From: an uncultured Gammaproteobacteria bacterium
Lineage (GTDB): Bacteria > Pseudomonadota > Gammaproteobacteria > Nitrosococcales > Methylophagaceae
Direction of reading: 5' to 3'
Assembly (NCBI GenBank): GCA_905479985.1
Contig: CAJQOM010000009.1
Coordinates: forward strand, 1 to 64,000
DNA length: 64,000 bases
Part shown: positions 17,803 through 27,032 of the stretch, in pieces
Layout of the letters: every line of letters begins with the position of its first letter
How positions within the stretch are numbered: position 1 is the stretch's first letter
Notes under the pieces: model-generated
The model's database searches: none
Told to the model about the DNA's origin: nothing
What the model saw: only the letters and a program-made list of their open reading frames with translations
Made by a program: the position numbers and the translations under genes

Positions 17803-20097
17803 TTGGCTCAAGCAACACGGGTAGCGAAGAAAGACAAACAAGAAGTTGCGTTGGGCGCGGCGAGCTTTCGGCTGCGGGAAGCAGCATTGATTTTATCTTT
17901 GGCTTTGGCTGCTTATTTACTGCTTTCTTTATCCAGTTATGACCCAACCGATCCCGGTTGGTCTACGACGGGGTCCAATGATGTGATCGCTAATAAAGGC
18001 GGTATTGTCGGTGCTTGGTTGGCCGATTCATTATTGTATGGTTTTGGTTTTCCTGCGTACTTATCGCCGCTGATGTTGGCGTTTAGTGGCTGGCTATTAT
18101 TTAGCTGGGGTAAAAGTGCTGATTCAGAAGGGGCTTTGCATTTCTGGATTTTAAAAGCAGCCGGTTTAATCATTGCATTGTCTGCCGCAAGTGGCTTGTC
18201 GACATTGAGTCTGACACCGTTTGCCGGCCTATTACCTTTGGGGGCTGGCGGTGTTTTAGGTGAATTGGTCGGGAATGGTTTTATCCCTATTTTCGGCGCT
18301 TCGGGTACGACCTTATTATTATTGGCTGTGCTGTTGACGGGTATTACTTTATTCACCGGTCTATCGTGGTTGATGATTATTGATAAATTAGGGGCTTTAG
18401 CCTTATTCGTGATGACACAGATCGCGCGCTGGATTCGTGAAACGAAAGAGACCTTGGCATCTAAGCAAGCTAAGCAAAAGCGGGCTGACACTTTTAAAGC
18501 GAAAAGCACGAGCTTGACTAAACCGGCGAAAATTCGAGTAGAACCGGTGATTGAAACGGCAGTGGTGAGTAAGCGAGAAGAAAAAGAACGACAAGTGCCC
18601 TTGTTTGAATCACAAGAACAAGGTGCCATGCCAGCACTGGCTTTGTTAGATATGGCGCAAGCGAGTAAGGGTGGTTATTCGAAAGAGGTCTTGCAAGCAT
18701 TGTCACGCCAGCTTGAATTGAAGTTGAAAGATTTTGGGGTGGAAGTGGAAGTGGTTGAAGTGCAACCGGGCCCAGTGGTGACACGATTTGAATTGCAACC
18801 GGCAGCGGGTATTAAGGTGAGCCGGATTACCGGTTTGTCAAAAGATTTAGCACGCGCGATGTCGATTACCAGCGTGCGGGTAGTGGAAGTCATTCCGGGC
18901 AAGCCCTTGATTGGGATTGAGATACCGAACGAAAATCGCGATATCGTCCGTTTGAGAGAAATTTTATCGTGTCCTGATTACGAAAATAGTAAATCAGTGC
19001 TGACGATGGCGTTGGGTAAAGATATTGCCGGTCGTCCAGTCGTAGCAGATTTAGAAAAAATGCCTCATTTGCTGGTGGCCGGTACGACTGGTTCAGGTAA
19101 ATCGGTCGGTGTGAACGCGATGATCTTGAGCTTACTATATAGGGCGACACCAGACCAAGTGCGGTTAATCATGGTTGATCCGAAGATGTTGGAATTGTCT
19201 GTGTATGAAGACATTCCGCATTTGTTAACGCCGGTTGTGACGGATATGAAAGAGGCGGCGAATGCCTTACGCTGGGCTGTGGCTGAGATGGAGCGACGTT
19301 ATCCTTTAATGGCCGCGATGGGTGTCCGAAATATCACCGGTTATAATAAGAAGGTCAAAGAGGCGATTGAAAAAGGGGAACCGATTATTGATCCAACGGT
19401 TGATGTTGTCCCCGGTGAGCCGCATCCGACGTTAGAACCGTTGCCATTTATCGTCATTATCATTGATGAATTGGCGGATATGATGATGGTGGTTGGCAAG
19501 CAAGTCGAAGAATCGATTGCGCGTTTGGCCCAAAAAGCCCGTGCTTCAGGGATTCACCTTATTTTGGCGACACAGCGGCCTTCGGTTGATGTGATTACCG
19601 GTTTGATTAAAGCCAATATTCCTACGCGAATGGCTTTCCAAGTTTCATCACGTATTGATTCACGGACTATTTTGGACCAAATGGGTGCTGAGCAATTATT
19701 GGGACAGGGCGATATGCTGTATTTGCCGCCCGGTTCAGGTCTACCAGAGCGGGTTCACGGCGCGTTTGTTGATGATCATGAAGTGCATGCTGTGGTCAAT
19801 TTTTTGAAGAAAAGTGGCCAGCCAAATTATTTGGAAGAAATCACACAAGGTATTCCAGAAGAAGGTGCAGGCGGTATTGCAGATGCCAGTGATGGTGAAT
19901 CGGATCCCTTGTATGATCAAGCTGTCGAAATTGTTGTTTCGTCGCGTAGGGCTTCTGTTTCAGGCGTACAACGTCGTTTGAAGGTGGGTTATAACCGTGC
20001 TTCACGATTGGTTGAGGCAATGGAAGCGGCGGGCGTGGTGTCGGGTATGCAGGCCAATGGCAGCCGTGAGGTGATTGCGCCACCGCCGAGAGATTAG
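17803..20097 (+). CDS. ftsK: DNA translocase FtsK
   Basis: A septal DNA pump that clears chromosomes from the closing septum and activates XerCD at dif. About four to five membrane helices lie in residues 25-200, followed by a short Lys-rich linker (much shorter than in E. coli, hence 764 residues). The motor has the P-loop [10 protein letters not shown] near 427 and Walker [14 protein letters not shown] near 550. The C-terminal winged-helix gamma domain ([21 protein letters not shown]) reads KOPS. The start is a TTG at 17803; I see no better in-frame ATG nearby. lolA and rarA follow in the same direction. Confidence 0.96.
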   Translation: MAQATRVAKKDKQEVALGAASFRLREAALILSLALAAYLLLSLSSYDPTDPGWSTTGSNDVIANKGGIVGAWLADSLLYGFGFPAYLSPLMLAFSGWLLFSWGKSADSEGALHFWILKAAGLIIALSAASGLSTLSLTPFAGLLPLGAGGVLGELVGNGFIPIFGASGTTLLLLAVLLTGITLFTGLSWLMIIDKLGALALFVMTQIARWIRETKETLASKQAKQKRADTFKAKSTSLTKPAKIRVEPVIETAVVSKREEKERQVPLFESQEQGAMPALALLDMAQASKGGYSKEVLQALSRQLELKLKDFGVEVEVVEVQPGPVVTRFELQPAAGIKVSRITGLSKDLARAMSITSVRVVEVIPGKPLIGIEIPNENRDIVRLREILSCPDYENSKSVLTMALGKDIAGRPVVADLEKMPHLLVAGTTGSGKSVGVNAMILSLLYRATPDQVRLIMVDPKMLELSVYEDIPHLLTPVVTDMKEAANALRWAVAEMERRYPLMAAMGVRNITGYNKKVKEAIEKGEPIIDPTVDVVPGEPHPTLEPLPFIVIIIDELADMMMVVGKQVEESIARLAQKARASGIHLILATQRPSVDVITGLIKANIPTRMAFQVSSRIDSRTILDQMGAEQLLGQGDMLYLPPGSGLPERVHGAFVDDHEVHAVVNFLKKSGQPNYLEEITQGIPEEGAGGIADASDGESDPLYDQAVEIVVSSRRASVSGVQRRLKVGYNRASRLVEAMEAAGVVSGMQANGSREVIAPPPRD

Positions 20098-20114
20098 TAC
20101 TGCTCAGGCAAACG

Positions 20115-20128
20115 ATGAAACGTTTCAT
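20115..20128. promoter_or_regulatory. 14 bp perfect palindrome upstream of lolA
   Basis: ATGAAACGTTTCAT is a perfect palindrome with a central CG, the shape typical of LacI/GalR-family operators. It lies about 50 bases before the lolA start in the 81-base ftsK-lolA gap, where it could overlap a lolA-rarA promoter. No LacI-family gene is in this window. Chance occurrence cannot be excluded. Confidence 0.4.
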
Positions 20129-20178
20129 TAGTTCATCGTGTCGGACTGGGTAAGGTTATTGATAATAAGGATCTAAGA

Positions 20179-20826
20179 ATGGCTATGGCCAAAATTCAAT
20201 TGAGACAATTTGCATTGCTGATGGTCTGTTTTTCGTTTTCAGTGTCAGCTTATGCAGGTGAACCTGCTTCTGAAAAGTTAACGGTGTTTTTACAGACGGT
20301 CGTGACTTTTAAATCACAATTTGAGCAAACCGTATTAAGCCCGAAAGGCGAAGTGATTGAACAAGCCCAAGGCCAGTTTATTTTAGAACGGCCGGGAAAA
20401 TTTCGTTGGGATTATCTCGCGCCTTATCCGCAAGAAATTGTGGCCGATGGCACACGGATTTGGTTTTACGATGTCGATTTAGAGCAGGTGACGGTCCAAT
20501 CACAAGAAGAAGCTTTAACTGATACACCAGCGACGTTACTGTCAGGCGAAATGTTACCAGAAGCGAAATATCAAGTACGTGATGTCGCGTCTGACGATGA
20601 TTTGTCATGGGTTGAATTGACGCCGAAAGACACAGAATCTAATTTTCAGACAGTCCGCTTTGCGTTTGATAAAGCTGGATTACGCCAGATGATTATGCAA
20701 GACAGCTTTGATCAAACTACCCGTTTGGTGTTTAGCGATGTGCAGGAAAATATCGAACTAGAAGCAGATGAATTTGTTTTTGTCACACCAGAAGGTGTTG
20801 ATGTCGTTGGTGATGTTAATCAGTGA
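20179..20826 (+). CDS. lolA: Outer-membrane lipoprotein carrier LolA
   Basis: LolA is the periplasmic chaperone that ferries lipoproteins from LolCDE to LolB. The signal peptide ends near residue 26 (SAYA). The mature part has FKSQFEQTV, GQFILERPGKFRWDYLAPYPQEIVADG in pieces (the RPGKFRW motif is family-typical), and the LolA end SDVQENIELEADEFVFVTPEGVDVV. The 215-residue length is normal. It is followed by rarA with a four-base overlap. ATG 20179 or ATG 20185 could be the start. Confidence 0.94.
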   Translation: MAMAKIQLRQFALLMVCFSFSVSAYAGEPASEKLTVFLQTVVTFKSQFEQTVLSPKGEVIEQAQGQFILERPGKFRWDYLAPYPQEIVADGTRIWFYDVDLEQVTVQSQEEALTDTPATLLSGEMLPEAKYQVRDVASDDDLSWVELTPKDTESNFQTVRFAFDKAGLRQMIMQDSFDQTTRLVFSDVQENIELEADEFVFVTPEGVDVVGDVNQ

Positions 20827-22148
20827 GTTTGTTTGAAGGCTTAGAGGATCCGATGAGCCGGCCACTGGCCGATCGGATGCGACCCAAAGATTTAGGCGGT
20901 TATATTGGTCAGAAACACTTATTAGCAGAAGGCAAGCCATTACGCCAATCCATTGCTAATGGTCAACCGCACTCGATGATTTTTTGGGGGCCACCGGGCA
21001 CAGGAAAAACCACCTTAGCTAAATTGATTGCTGGCTATTGTGAAGCCGAGTTTTTGACAATATCTGCCGTATTAGCGGGTGTGAAAGAAGTCCGCGCCGC
21101 CGTTGCAAGAGCGCAACAATTACAGCAAGAGCAAGGCCGACAAACCATGTTGTTTGTTGATGAAGTTCACCGTTTTAATAAATCGCAGCAAGATGCCTTT
21201 TTGCCTTATGTTGAGAATGGCACGTTCACCTTTATTGGTGCGACCACTGAAAACCCCTCATTTGAATTAAACAACGCTTTATTATCACGTGCACGGGTGT
21301 ATGTGCTGACGTCATTAGAACCTGAAGACTGTCGTGAAATTATTGATCGTGCGATGTCGGATGAGGTTTTGGGTTTAGGCGATCGGGGTGTTGAGATAGA
21401 CCCTGCTTTACGAGATATGCTGGCACAAGCGTCAGACGGTGATGGCCGCCGTGTTTTAAATCTATTAGAAATTGTTATTGATTTAGCTGATAGTAAAGAT
21501 CAACCGTCGGTGTCAGAAGAGGATGTGCTGTCAGTATTAGCGGGTGGCCTGCGTCGTTTTGATAAAGGCGGCGAAGCCTTTTATGACCAAATTTCAGCTT
21601 TGCATAAATCAGTTCGAGGCTCATCACCTGACGCGTCTTTGTATTGGTTATGCCGGATGTTAGATGGTGGTTGTGATCCAGTTTATTTGATGCGACGTAT
21701 TGTGCGAATGGCATCAGAAGATATTGGTAATGCCGATCCACGTGGACTACGCATTGCGTTAGATGCATGGGAAAGCTATGAGAAATTGGGTAAAGCCGAA
21801 GGCGAATTAGCCATAGCACAAGCGGTGGTTTATTTAGCCTGTGCACCGAAGAGTAATGCGGTTTATAGTGCGTTTAATGCGGCAATGGCCGATGTTCGTT
21901 CACAAGGCTCAAGTGAAGTGCCTTTGCATTTACGTAATGCACCAACAAAATTAATGAAAGACTTAGGTTACGCCAAAGAATATCGCTATGCGCATAATGA
22001 ACCTGATGCCTATGCAGCTGGCGAAAATTATTTTCCTGAAGACTTTGCTGAAAGACAGTATTACCAGCCAGTTAACCGGGGTTTAGAAATTCAAATTTCC
22101 GATAAGTTGGCAAGGTTGAGAGTACTTGATGAGAAAGCAAAGAAATAA
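20823..22148 (+). CDS. rarA: Replication-associated recombination protein RarA (MgsA)
   Basis: RarA is an AAA+ ATPase related to clamp loaders that acts at stalled replication forks. The P-loop is GPPGTGKTT near residue 57 and Walker B is LFVDEVHRFNKSQQDAFL near 115. The sensor GATTENPSFELN and the arginine finger LLSRARVY follow. The C-terminal half has the family pattern SVRGSSPDASLYWLCRML. It starts with a GTG that overlaps the lolA stop. In E. coli serS follows; here a gene-poor patch follows instead. Confidence 0.96.
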   Translation: MSLFEGLEDPMSRPLADRMRPKDLGGYIGQKHLLAEGKPLRQSIANGQPHSMIFWGPPGTGKTTLAKLIAGYCEAEFLTISAVLAGVKEVRAAVARAQQLQQEQGRQTMLFVDEVHRFNKSQQDAFLPYVENGTFTFIGATTENPSFELNNALLSRARVYVLTSLEPEDCREIIDRAMSDEVLGLGDRGVEIDPALRDMLAQASDGDGRRVLNLLEIVIDLADSKDQPSVSEEDVLSVLAGGLRRFDKGGEAFYDQISALHKSVRGSSPDASLYWLCRMLDGGCDPVYLMRRIVRMASEDIGNADPRGLRIALDAWESYEKLGKAEGELAIAQAVVYLACAPKSNAVYSAFNAAMADVRSQGSSEVPLHLRNAPTKLMKDLGYAKEYRYAHNEPDAYAAGENYFPEDFAERQYYQPVNRGLEIQISDKLARLRVLDEKAKK

Positions 22149-22252
22149 AAAAGGCTTTGACACCTCGTTATACATAGTTAATTAAATAACTTACCTATGA
22201 GAGATAATTAAAGTGGAAGGGAAAATAATAGCTTATTAGTTTCTTAGTATGT

Positions 22253-22465
22253 TTGGTCGGTACAGCTTGGTTCTTATTTCCTATTTATTCAATGCTTAAT
22301 AATATGGTTTCAAAAAGACGTAGGATGATAACGCTTATTCTTTTTATTGGATTCTTAAGGGCTTCATCTACGATAGAAGGGCAAAAATATTACGATAAGG
22401 CCATGAAGGGTGGACTTATCGCCATATGTGGCCTAGCGGGGATCTTAGTTACCTTAAACTTGTAA
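22253..22465 (+). CDS. Possible small membrane protein, doubtful
   Basis: A 70-residue reading frame with two hydrophobic stretches (TAWFLFPIYSML and the C-terminal GGLIAICGLAGILVTLNL) separated by a basic, polar part. It needs a TTG start at 22253 or ATG 22292, with no good ribosome binding site. It could be a real small membrane protein, or the remnant of a longer one whose start has been lost. I do not recognise it. Confidence 0.3.
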   Translation: MVGTAWFLFPIYSMLNNMVSKRRRMITLILFIGFLRASSTIEGQKYYDKAMKGGLIAICGLAGILVTLNL

Positions 22466-22734
22466 GTTTCGATTAAGAGGCGCTTGCCTTTTTTAGCTTG
22501 TAATCATATCGGTGGCCAAAATAGCGACCGAACTATATCTTGCATGGGCTAACAGCTTAAGAATTTAGTGTAACCAATTATTATCATTCTAATCAATCAT
22601 TTACAAAACACTTCCCTGTTTAATAATTGATAAAAAGGGTCTATTATTAAATAACGTCCCTTTAAATCAGTTTCATTAAACTCGATTTAGACAGCGCGGC
22701 GTGATTAATAAATCTAAAGTTAAGGAGAAGAATT
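22466..22734. other. Intergenic region before the secreted protein gene
   Basis: No gene is seen. An AT-rich stretch around 22574-22600 (ATTATTATCATTC) distantly recalls a Fur box, but the match is poor. The end of the region carries AAGGAGAAG, a strong ribosome binding site for the gene at 22735, whose promoter must also lie here. Confidence 0.45.
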
Positions 22735-23274
22735 ATGAAAGGTTTTATGAAGTTTGTAAGCCCGTTGATTGCATTGCTACTCGTTTCTTTCAACGTTCAA
22801 AGCCACGAAACAACAGCAGATATTATCGCTAGAGCAGAATCTGCTGCGCCATCACACGTTAGTAAGCATGCCACTATTTATGACATGGATGGTCATACTG
22901 TTTTAAGGAAAGGGACCAATGAATGGCACTGCATGCCCAATATTCATCTTATTCCGGGTGATAAACACCCCATGTGTAATGACGCTGTGTGGATGAAATG
23001 GATGCGTGCTATTGCTAAAGGGGAAGAATTCTCAACTGACAGAATCGGTCTAGGTTACATGTTAAAAGGCGATGCACATGTCAGTAACTCTGATCCTGCT
23101 GCAACCGACCCTAATAATGGTGACGCATGGGTTGAGGAAGGCCCGCATGTGATGGTCATTGTACCTAAAGAACTATTAAAAGGTGTTTCTACTGACCCTC
23201 ATAATGGTGGTCCTTATGTCATGTGGGGAGACACACCTTATGCTCATATTATGTTTCCAACAGAAAATAAATAA
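22735..23274 (+). CDS. Secreted protein of unknown function
   Basis: A 179-residue protein with a clear signal peptide (MKGFMKFV then a hydrophobic core to NVQSHE, cut near residue 23). The mature protein has two Cys about 14 residues apart inside a His/Met-rich segment (EWHCMPNIH, then KHPMCNDAVWMKWM). Asp/Asn-rich loops (SDPAATDPNNGD) and a conserved-looking end (EEGPHVMVIVPKELL, GGPYVMWGDTPYAHIMFP) follow. This looks like a folded periplasmic domain with a possible metal site or one disulfide. I do not know its function. A strong ribosome binding site and a strong terminator surround it, so it is a single-gene unit. Confidence 0.8.
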   Translation: MKGFMKFVSPLIALLLVSFNVQSHETTADIIARAESAAPSHVSKHATIYDMDGHTVLRKGTNEWHCMPNIHLIPGDKHPMCNDAVWMKWMRAIAKGEEFSTDRIGLGYMLKGDAHVSNSDPAATDPNNGDAWVEEGPHVMVIVPKELLKGVSTDPHNGGPYVMWGDTPYAHIMFPTENK

Positions 23275-23302
23275 GCTTACTTTATTTGTTTAGCTTTCAA
23301 TT

Positions 23303-23335
23303 AATAAGGCCCATTCAAGATGGGCCTTATTTTTA
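23303..23335 (+). terminator. Rho-independent terminator after the secreted protein
   Basis: AATAAGGCCCA at 23303-23313 pairs with 23321-23331, with a seven-base loop and a T-rich tail. It lies about 30 bases past the stop of the secreted protein gene. Confidence 0.85.
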
Positions 23336-23340
23336 TCTGA

Positions 23341-23372
23341 CGAATTAATGGGGTCAGAGCTATATTATGGCA
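23341..23372. repeat. Possible end-remnant of a REP-like/RAYT element
   Basis: The sequence AATTAATGGGGTCAGAGCTA resembles the TTAATGGGGTCAGAGTC-type ends that flank REP-associated Y1 transposase genes in marine gammaproteobacteria (from memory). No transposase is present. A weak related string (AGGGTCATTTTAAT) occurs near 23912. The call is tentative. Confidence 0.3.
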
Positions 23373-23478
23373 TATTACCTTACATTTTGATCTTATTCGT
23401 TATTTCAGGGGTTTGTTCGGGAGGGGTATCAGTAATAAAGTTGATTTTAAGAGATTAGCTTAGTTTTCTTGTGATGGT

Positions 23479-23808
23479 TTATCTTTGATCTTTTAATCTG
23501 ACTTTCTCAGCGACTTCGTTTAATACTTCAATAAAATTTCGTGCTCTGAGCGGTCTTTTTAAGATGAAGTCAATTGATTGATCGTGGGCAGGTTGTGTCG
23601 ACAAAATAGCGCTATAGCCTTTGTTATGTGATTGCCAAGCAATTTTACCCTCAGTGGTAGACAGAGAGTAAATATGGAGTTCTACTTGGCCAGATTCAAT
23701 GATCGCCCATTCACTATTCAGCGCGCCAGTCGATAACGCGAGTATAGATTTGAGGGAGATCAAATCACTATCTGTTAATCCATAAGTTTTGATTCTCATA
23801 GAATCCAT
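23479..23808 (-). CDS. Hypothetical protein, possibly receiver-like
   Basis: A 109-residue soluble protein that I cannot name. The order of strands and helices, and the end FILKRPLRARNFIEVLNEV (a K/R-P-L motif before a last helix), recall the final third of response-regulator receiver domains. However, no phosphorylatable Asp is evident in the expected place. It is flanked by intergenic gaps on both sides and faces the secreted protein gene convergently. Function unknown. Confidence 0.55.
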   Translation of the reverse strand: MDSMRIKTYGLTDSDLISLKSILALSTGALNSEWAIIESGQVELHIYSLSTTEGKIAWQSHNKGYSAILSTQPAHDQSIDFILKRPLRARNFIEVLNEVAEKVRLKDQR

Positions 23809-23946
23809 TGACTGTTTTTCCTTCTTGCATCAAGAGTATTTTTAATTAATACCATCTGCTTGGTGGGTTCAAGTTTTATGTGTCATACCTAATATTTGGC
23901 AATTAAAAAGTAGGGTCATTTTAATCCTTTCATTGTTTTATGTCTG

Positions 23947-24708
23947 TTAACTTACGTAGACATCGTAACGCGTGTTTTTACTTTCGACCGTTGTGCTTGG
24001 CTTTTGTTCATTGATTGGTAAGGCTGTCTTAGGTCTTTTGATGACGACTCTTTTCTTTGCACTTTTTCTTGCTGCTTTTAGTAATTCTGAACTGTCGGTG
24101 TCTGGCCCGATCAGTTGGTGGAGCAATTGCATTTCTTTTTTGACTAAGGCTGCTTTTTGTCGGCTCGGATACATGGGGTCAATATAGACAACATCAGGGT
24201 ATTGTTCTGGTGACAATTGGGCCAAATAATCAACTGAGTTTTGATGAATCAATTGCATATTCTTTGCGATATCTTGTGTTTCTGGATCGTTTTGAGCCCG
24301 GTTGATGGCATCTTCTAATAAGGTGGCTAGAATGGGGTTTCGCTCGATTAAGGTAATGTGGCAACCAAGTGTGGCTAAGACAAAGGCATCACGGCCGTAT
24401 CCGGCTGTGGCATCAAGTATGGTGGGTGTAGCACCTTTTTTGAGTCCGATGGCCTTGCCGAGCGCTTGGCCTCGACCGCCACCAAATTGTCTTCGGTGGG
24501 CATTTTTGCCTTGTGTGAAGTCGATCCAAATGGGTTTGCCTAACTCAGGGCTGGTGACGGCGATATGTGCTTCAGAGACAAGTAGCTGCGGCTTATCATT
24601 AGTCAGCATGTTGGAAACGGCTAAGGATAAGTGTTGTGCTAATTGCTCGGCTTTGTCACTTTGATTAGGTGAGTCAGCGTATACCGTGATGTCGTTAAGT
24701 ATTGTCAT
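23947..24708 (-). CDS. rsmJ: 16S rRNA (guanine1516-N2)-methyltransferase RsmJ
   Basis: A SAM-dependent methyltransferase that modifies G1516 in the 30S subunit. The family block FGGGRGQALGKAIGLKKG comes near residue 77. It is followed by the SAM site LDATAGYGRDAFVLA, the acidic ERNP and the catalytic DPMYPSRQKAALVKKEMQ. The length of 253 residues is normal for RsmJ (YhiQ). It is divergent from the mla operon. Confidence 0.94.
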   Translation of the reverse strand: MTILNDITVYADSPNQSDKAEQLAQHLSLAVSNMLTNDKPQLLVSEAHIAVTSPELGKPIWIDFTQGKNAHRRQFGGGRGQALGKAIGLKKGATPTILDATAGYGRDAFVLATLGCHITLIERNPILATLLEDAINRAQNDPETQDIAKNMQLIHQNSVDYLAQLSPEQYPDVVYIDPMYPSRQKAALVKKEMQLLHQLIGPDTDSSELLKAARKSAKKRVVIKRPKTALPINEQKPSTTVESKNTRYDVYVS

Positions 24709-24980
24709 TGATTTCTAGACTTGTTTAGCCTGAGCGTGTGCCATTAGTAACGGTTTGCTTTGCATCATCGTTATTTTGAGTTCATGTGAGAAAAGGTTAT
24801 TCATACTGGTTATTGTGAGATGTTTTGGCTTTTTTATCTGTGAACAGTCTATCAAAACGAATTATGTTGTTGGAATGTGGCTGAGTAGTCGTTATTTTGC
24901 CATAACTTGATTTGACTTAAGGCGCTATATTATCGAGAATTGACCCTTTTTGAATTTCATTAATTTGCTTGGAGGCAGCG

Positions 24981-25784
24981 GTGCCACTGATAGAAATCAG
25001 GGATTTGCACTTTTACCGTGGAGATAGGGCGATTTTTAAAGGGGTAGATCTCGATATTTACCGCGGCAAAGTCACGGCTATCATGGGCCCAAGCGGCACA
25101 GGTAAAACAACGCTACTTAAACTTATTGGCGGTCAATTGCTGCCTGACCAAGGGTCAATTAAAATTGACGGTCAAGATGTACACCAATTGAAACATGCGC
25201 AGTTATACGAATTACGTAAGCGAATGGGCATGTTGTTTCAAAGTGGTGCATTACTAACAGATATTTCTGTTTTCGATAATGTGGCGTTTCCATTGCGTGA
25301 GCATACGGATCTGCCAGAGTCGATGATCCGCGATTTGGTTTTGATGAAGTTACAAGCGGTGGGTTTGCGTAATGCGAAAGATTTGATGCCGGCTGAGTTA
25401 TCAGGGGGTATGGCGCGGCGTGTCGCTTTGGCAAGGGCTGTGTCATTAGATCCGATGATGATTATGTATGATGAACCTTTTACCGGGCAGGATCCTATTT
25501 CGATGGGGACATTGGTGAATTTGATTAAGCGTATTAATCAGTCAATGGGACTGACGAGTATTGTGGTCTCTCATGATCTTGAGGAAACAATGGCGATTGC
25601 GGACGATATTTATTTGTTATCAGATGGGCGCGTGATTGAACGTGGCACACCTGAGACGTTACAAAATTCGTCATCAGAGTGGGTAAAGCAGTTTATGGAA
25701 GGATTGCCGGATGGGCCAGTTTCTTTTCATTACCCAGGTGTCGGGTTTGAGGATGATTTATTGCGTTCAAAGGCAGCGAAGTAA
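24981..25784 (+). CDS. mlaF: Mla phospholipid transport ATPase MlaF
   Basis: The ATP-binding subunit of the inner-membrane MlaFEDB complex, which moves phospholipids between membranes to keep outer-membrane lipid asymmetry. Walker A is GPSGTGKTT, the Q-loop FQSGALLTD, the signature LSGGMARR, and Walker B MIMYDEPF. The true start is the GTG at 24981, since GGAGG lies five bases before it; a TTG at 24969 would put that site inside the gene. A weak promoter (TTGATT 24907-24912, TATTAT 24928-24933) lies upstream. The stop overlaps mlaE in TAATG. Confidence 0.96.
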   Translation: MPLIEIRDLHFYRGDRAIFKGVDLDIYRGKVTAIMGPSGTGKTTLLKLIGGQLLPDQGSIKIDGQDVHQLKHAQLYELRKRMGMLFQSGALLTDISVFDNVAFPLREHTDLPESMIRDLVLMKLQAVGLRNAKDLMPAELSGGMARRVALARAVSLDPMMIMYDEPFTGQDPISMGTLVNLIKRINQSMGLTSIVVSHDLEETMAIADDIYLLSDGRVIERGTPETLQNSSSEWVKQFMEGLPDGPVSFHYPGVGFEDDLLRSKAAK

Positions 25785-26563
25785 TGGACGGTATTCAACG
25801 ATTAGGCCGGTGGGCTATTGGCACGAGTGAACGATTAGGTCGTGGTTATTTATTTTTAATGGCAATACTTGCTGGGGTTCCGAGTACGCTAATGCGTTTT
25901 TCGCTGGTGATTCAGCAGTTATATTCTGTCGGCGTTTTATCGGTATTCCTTATTTTAATTTCAGGCCTGTTTGTCGGTATGGTACTTGGCCTACAGGGCT
26001 ATTACACGCTGGTTGATTTTGGTGCTGAAGAGTCATTAGGTGTCATGGTGGCCCTGTCATTAGTGCGTGAGTTAGGTCCAGTGGTGAGTGCGCTGTTATT
26101 TGCTGGCCGAGCAGGATCGGCGTTAACAGCAGAAATTGGTTTGATGAAAAGTACTGAACAGTTATCAGGGATGGAAATGATGGCGGTTGACCCTATTCGC
26201 CGGATCATTACCCCGCGGTTTTTAGCGGGGTTTATTTCATTGCCATTATTAGCCGCTATTTTTAGTGCGGTTGGTATTATAGGCGGTTATATCGTCGGGT
26301 ATGGTTTGTTGGGTGTGGATGATGGTGCGTTTTGGACCCAAATGCAGACGAAGACAGATTTGTATGCTGATATTATGAATGGCGTGATTAAAAGCGTGGT
26401 ATTTGGCTTTGTGGTGACCTGGATTGCCTTGTTTGAAGGCCATGATGCGATTCCAACCTCAGAAGGTGTGGGACGTGCGACAACGCGGACAGTTGTTCAT
26501 TCAGCGTTTGCTATTTTGAGTTTAGATTTTGTGTTAACAGCGCTGATGTTTGGAGAGGTATAG
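25784..26563 (+). CDS. mlaE: Mla phospholipid transport permease MlaE
   Basis: The integral-membrane subunit of MlaFEDB, 259 residues, with five to six hydrophobic segments. The family block [46 protein letters not shown] in pieces (LVRELGP and [14 protein letters not shown]) is the coupling region that meets MlaF. It overlaps mlaF by one base, and GGAGAGG at its end is the ribosome binding site of mlaD. Confidence 0.96.
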   Translation: MDGIQRLGRWAIGTSERLGRGYLFLMAILAGVPSTLMRFSLVIQQLYSVGVLSVFLILISGLFVGMVLGLQGYYTLVDFGAEESLGVMVALSLVRELGPVVSALLFAGRAGSALTAEIGLMKSTEQLSGMEMMAVDPIRRIITPRFLAGFISLPLLAAIFSAVGIIGGYIVGYGLLGVDDGAFWTQMQTKTDLYADIMNGVIKSVVFGFVVTWIALFEGHDAIPTSEGVGRATTRTVVHSAFAILSLDFVLTALMFGEV

Positions 26564-26564
26564 G

Positions 26565-27032
26565 ATGAGACAAAAAAAGAGTACGGAAGTGACGGTGGGG
26601 TTGTTTGTTATTCTCGGCTTATTGGCGTTGTTTTTCCTTGCGATGAAGGTCAGTAATTTAACGTCATTTAATGATGAACCCGGCTACCGGGTAACAGCAG
26701 AGTTTGAGAATGTCGGTGGTTTGAAAGCCCGTTCACCTGTGACATTAGCGGGCGTAAGAATCGGACGAGTTGAAAGTATTACTTTAGATTCGGATACTTA
26801 TAGTGCCAATGTGGTGCTGAATTTGTATGCGAGCTTTAGTACTTTACCAACGGACACGGCGGCGAGTATTTACACTGCGGGCTTACTGGGTGAACAATAT
26901 ATTGGCCTTGAAGCTGGTGCCGAAGAAGAATTTTTGAAAGATGGTGATGTCATAGAGCTAACACAACCAGCATTGGTGCTGGAACAAGTGATTGGCCAAT
27001 TTCTGTTTAGTAAAGCAGGAGGGGATGAATAA
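26565..27032 (+). CDS. mlaD: Mla periplasmic lipid-binding protein MlaD (MCE domain)
   Basis: MlaD forms a hexameric ring on MlaE and receives or hands over lipids. One membrane anchor lies at residues about 10-28 (VGLFVILGLLALFFLAM). The MCE domain follows (YRVTAEFENVGGLKARSPVTLAGVRIGRV in pieces, with GLKARSPVTLAG typical). The real start is ATG 26565, placed after GGAGAGG; the TTG at 26550 lies inside mlaE. The gene stops on the base before the mlaC ATG. Confidence 0.95.
   Translation: MRQKKSTEVTVGLFVILGLLALFFLAMKVSNLTSFNDEPGYRVTAEFENVGGLKARSPVTLAGVRIGRVESITLDSDTYSANVVLNLYASFSTLPTDTAASIYTAGLLGEQYIGLEAGAEEEFLKDGDVIELTQPALVLEQVIGQFLFSKAGGDE

Noticed and set aside
17937..18629. A 230-residue open frame antisense to ftsK
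   Set aside because: It lies wholly inside ftsK on the other strand, has low-complexity Pro/Lys/Asn composition, and matches no family. It is a shadow frame.
22574..22600. A possible Fur box before the secreted protein gene
   Set aside because: Only part of the GATAAT-type pattern is present and no iron gene is near. The AT-rich background explains it.
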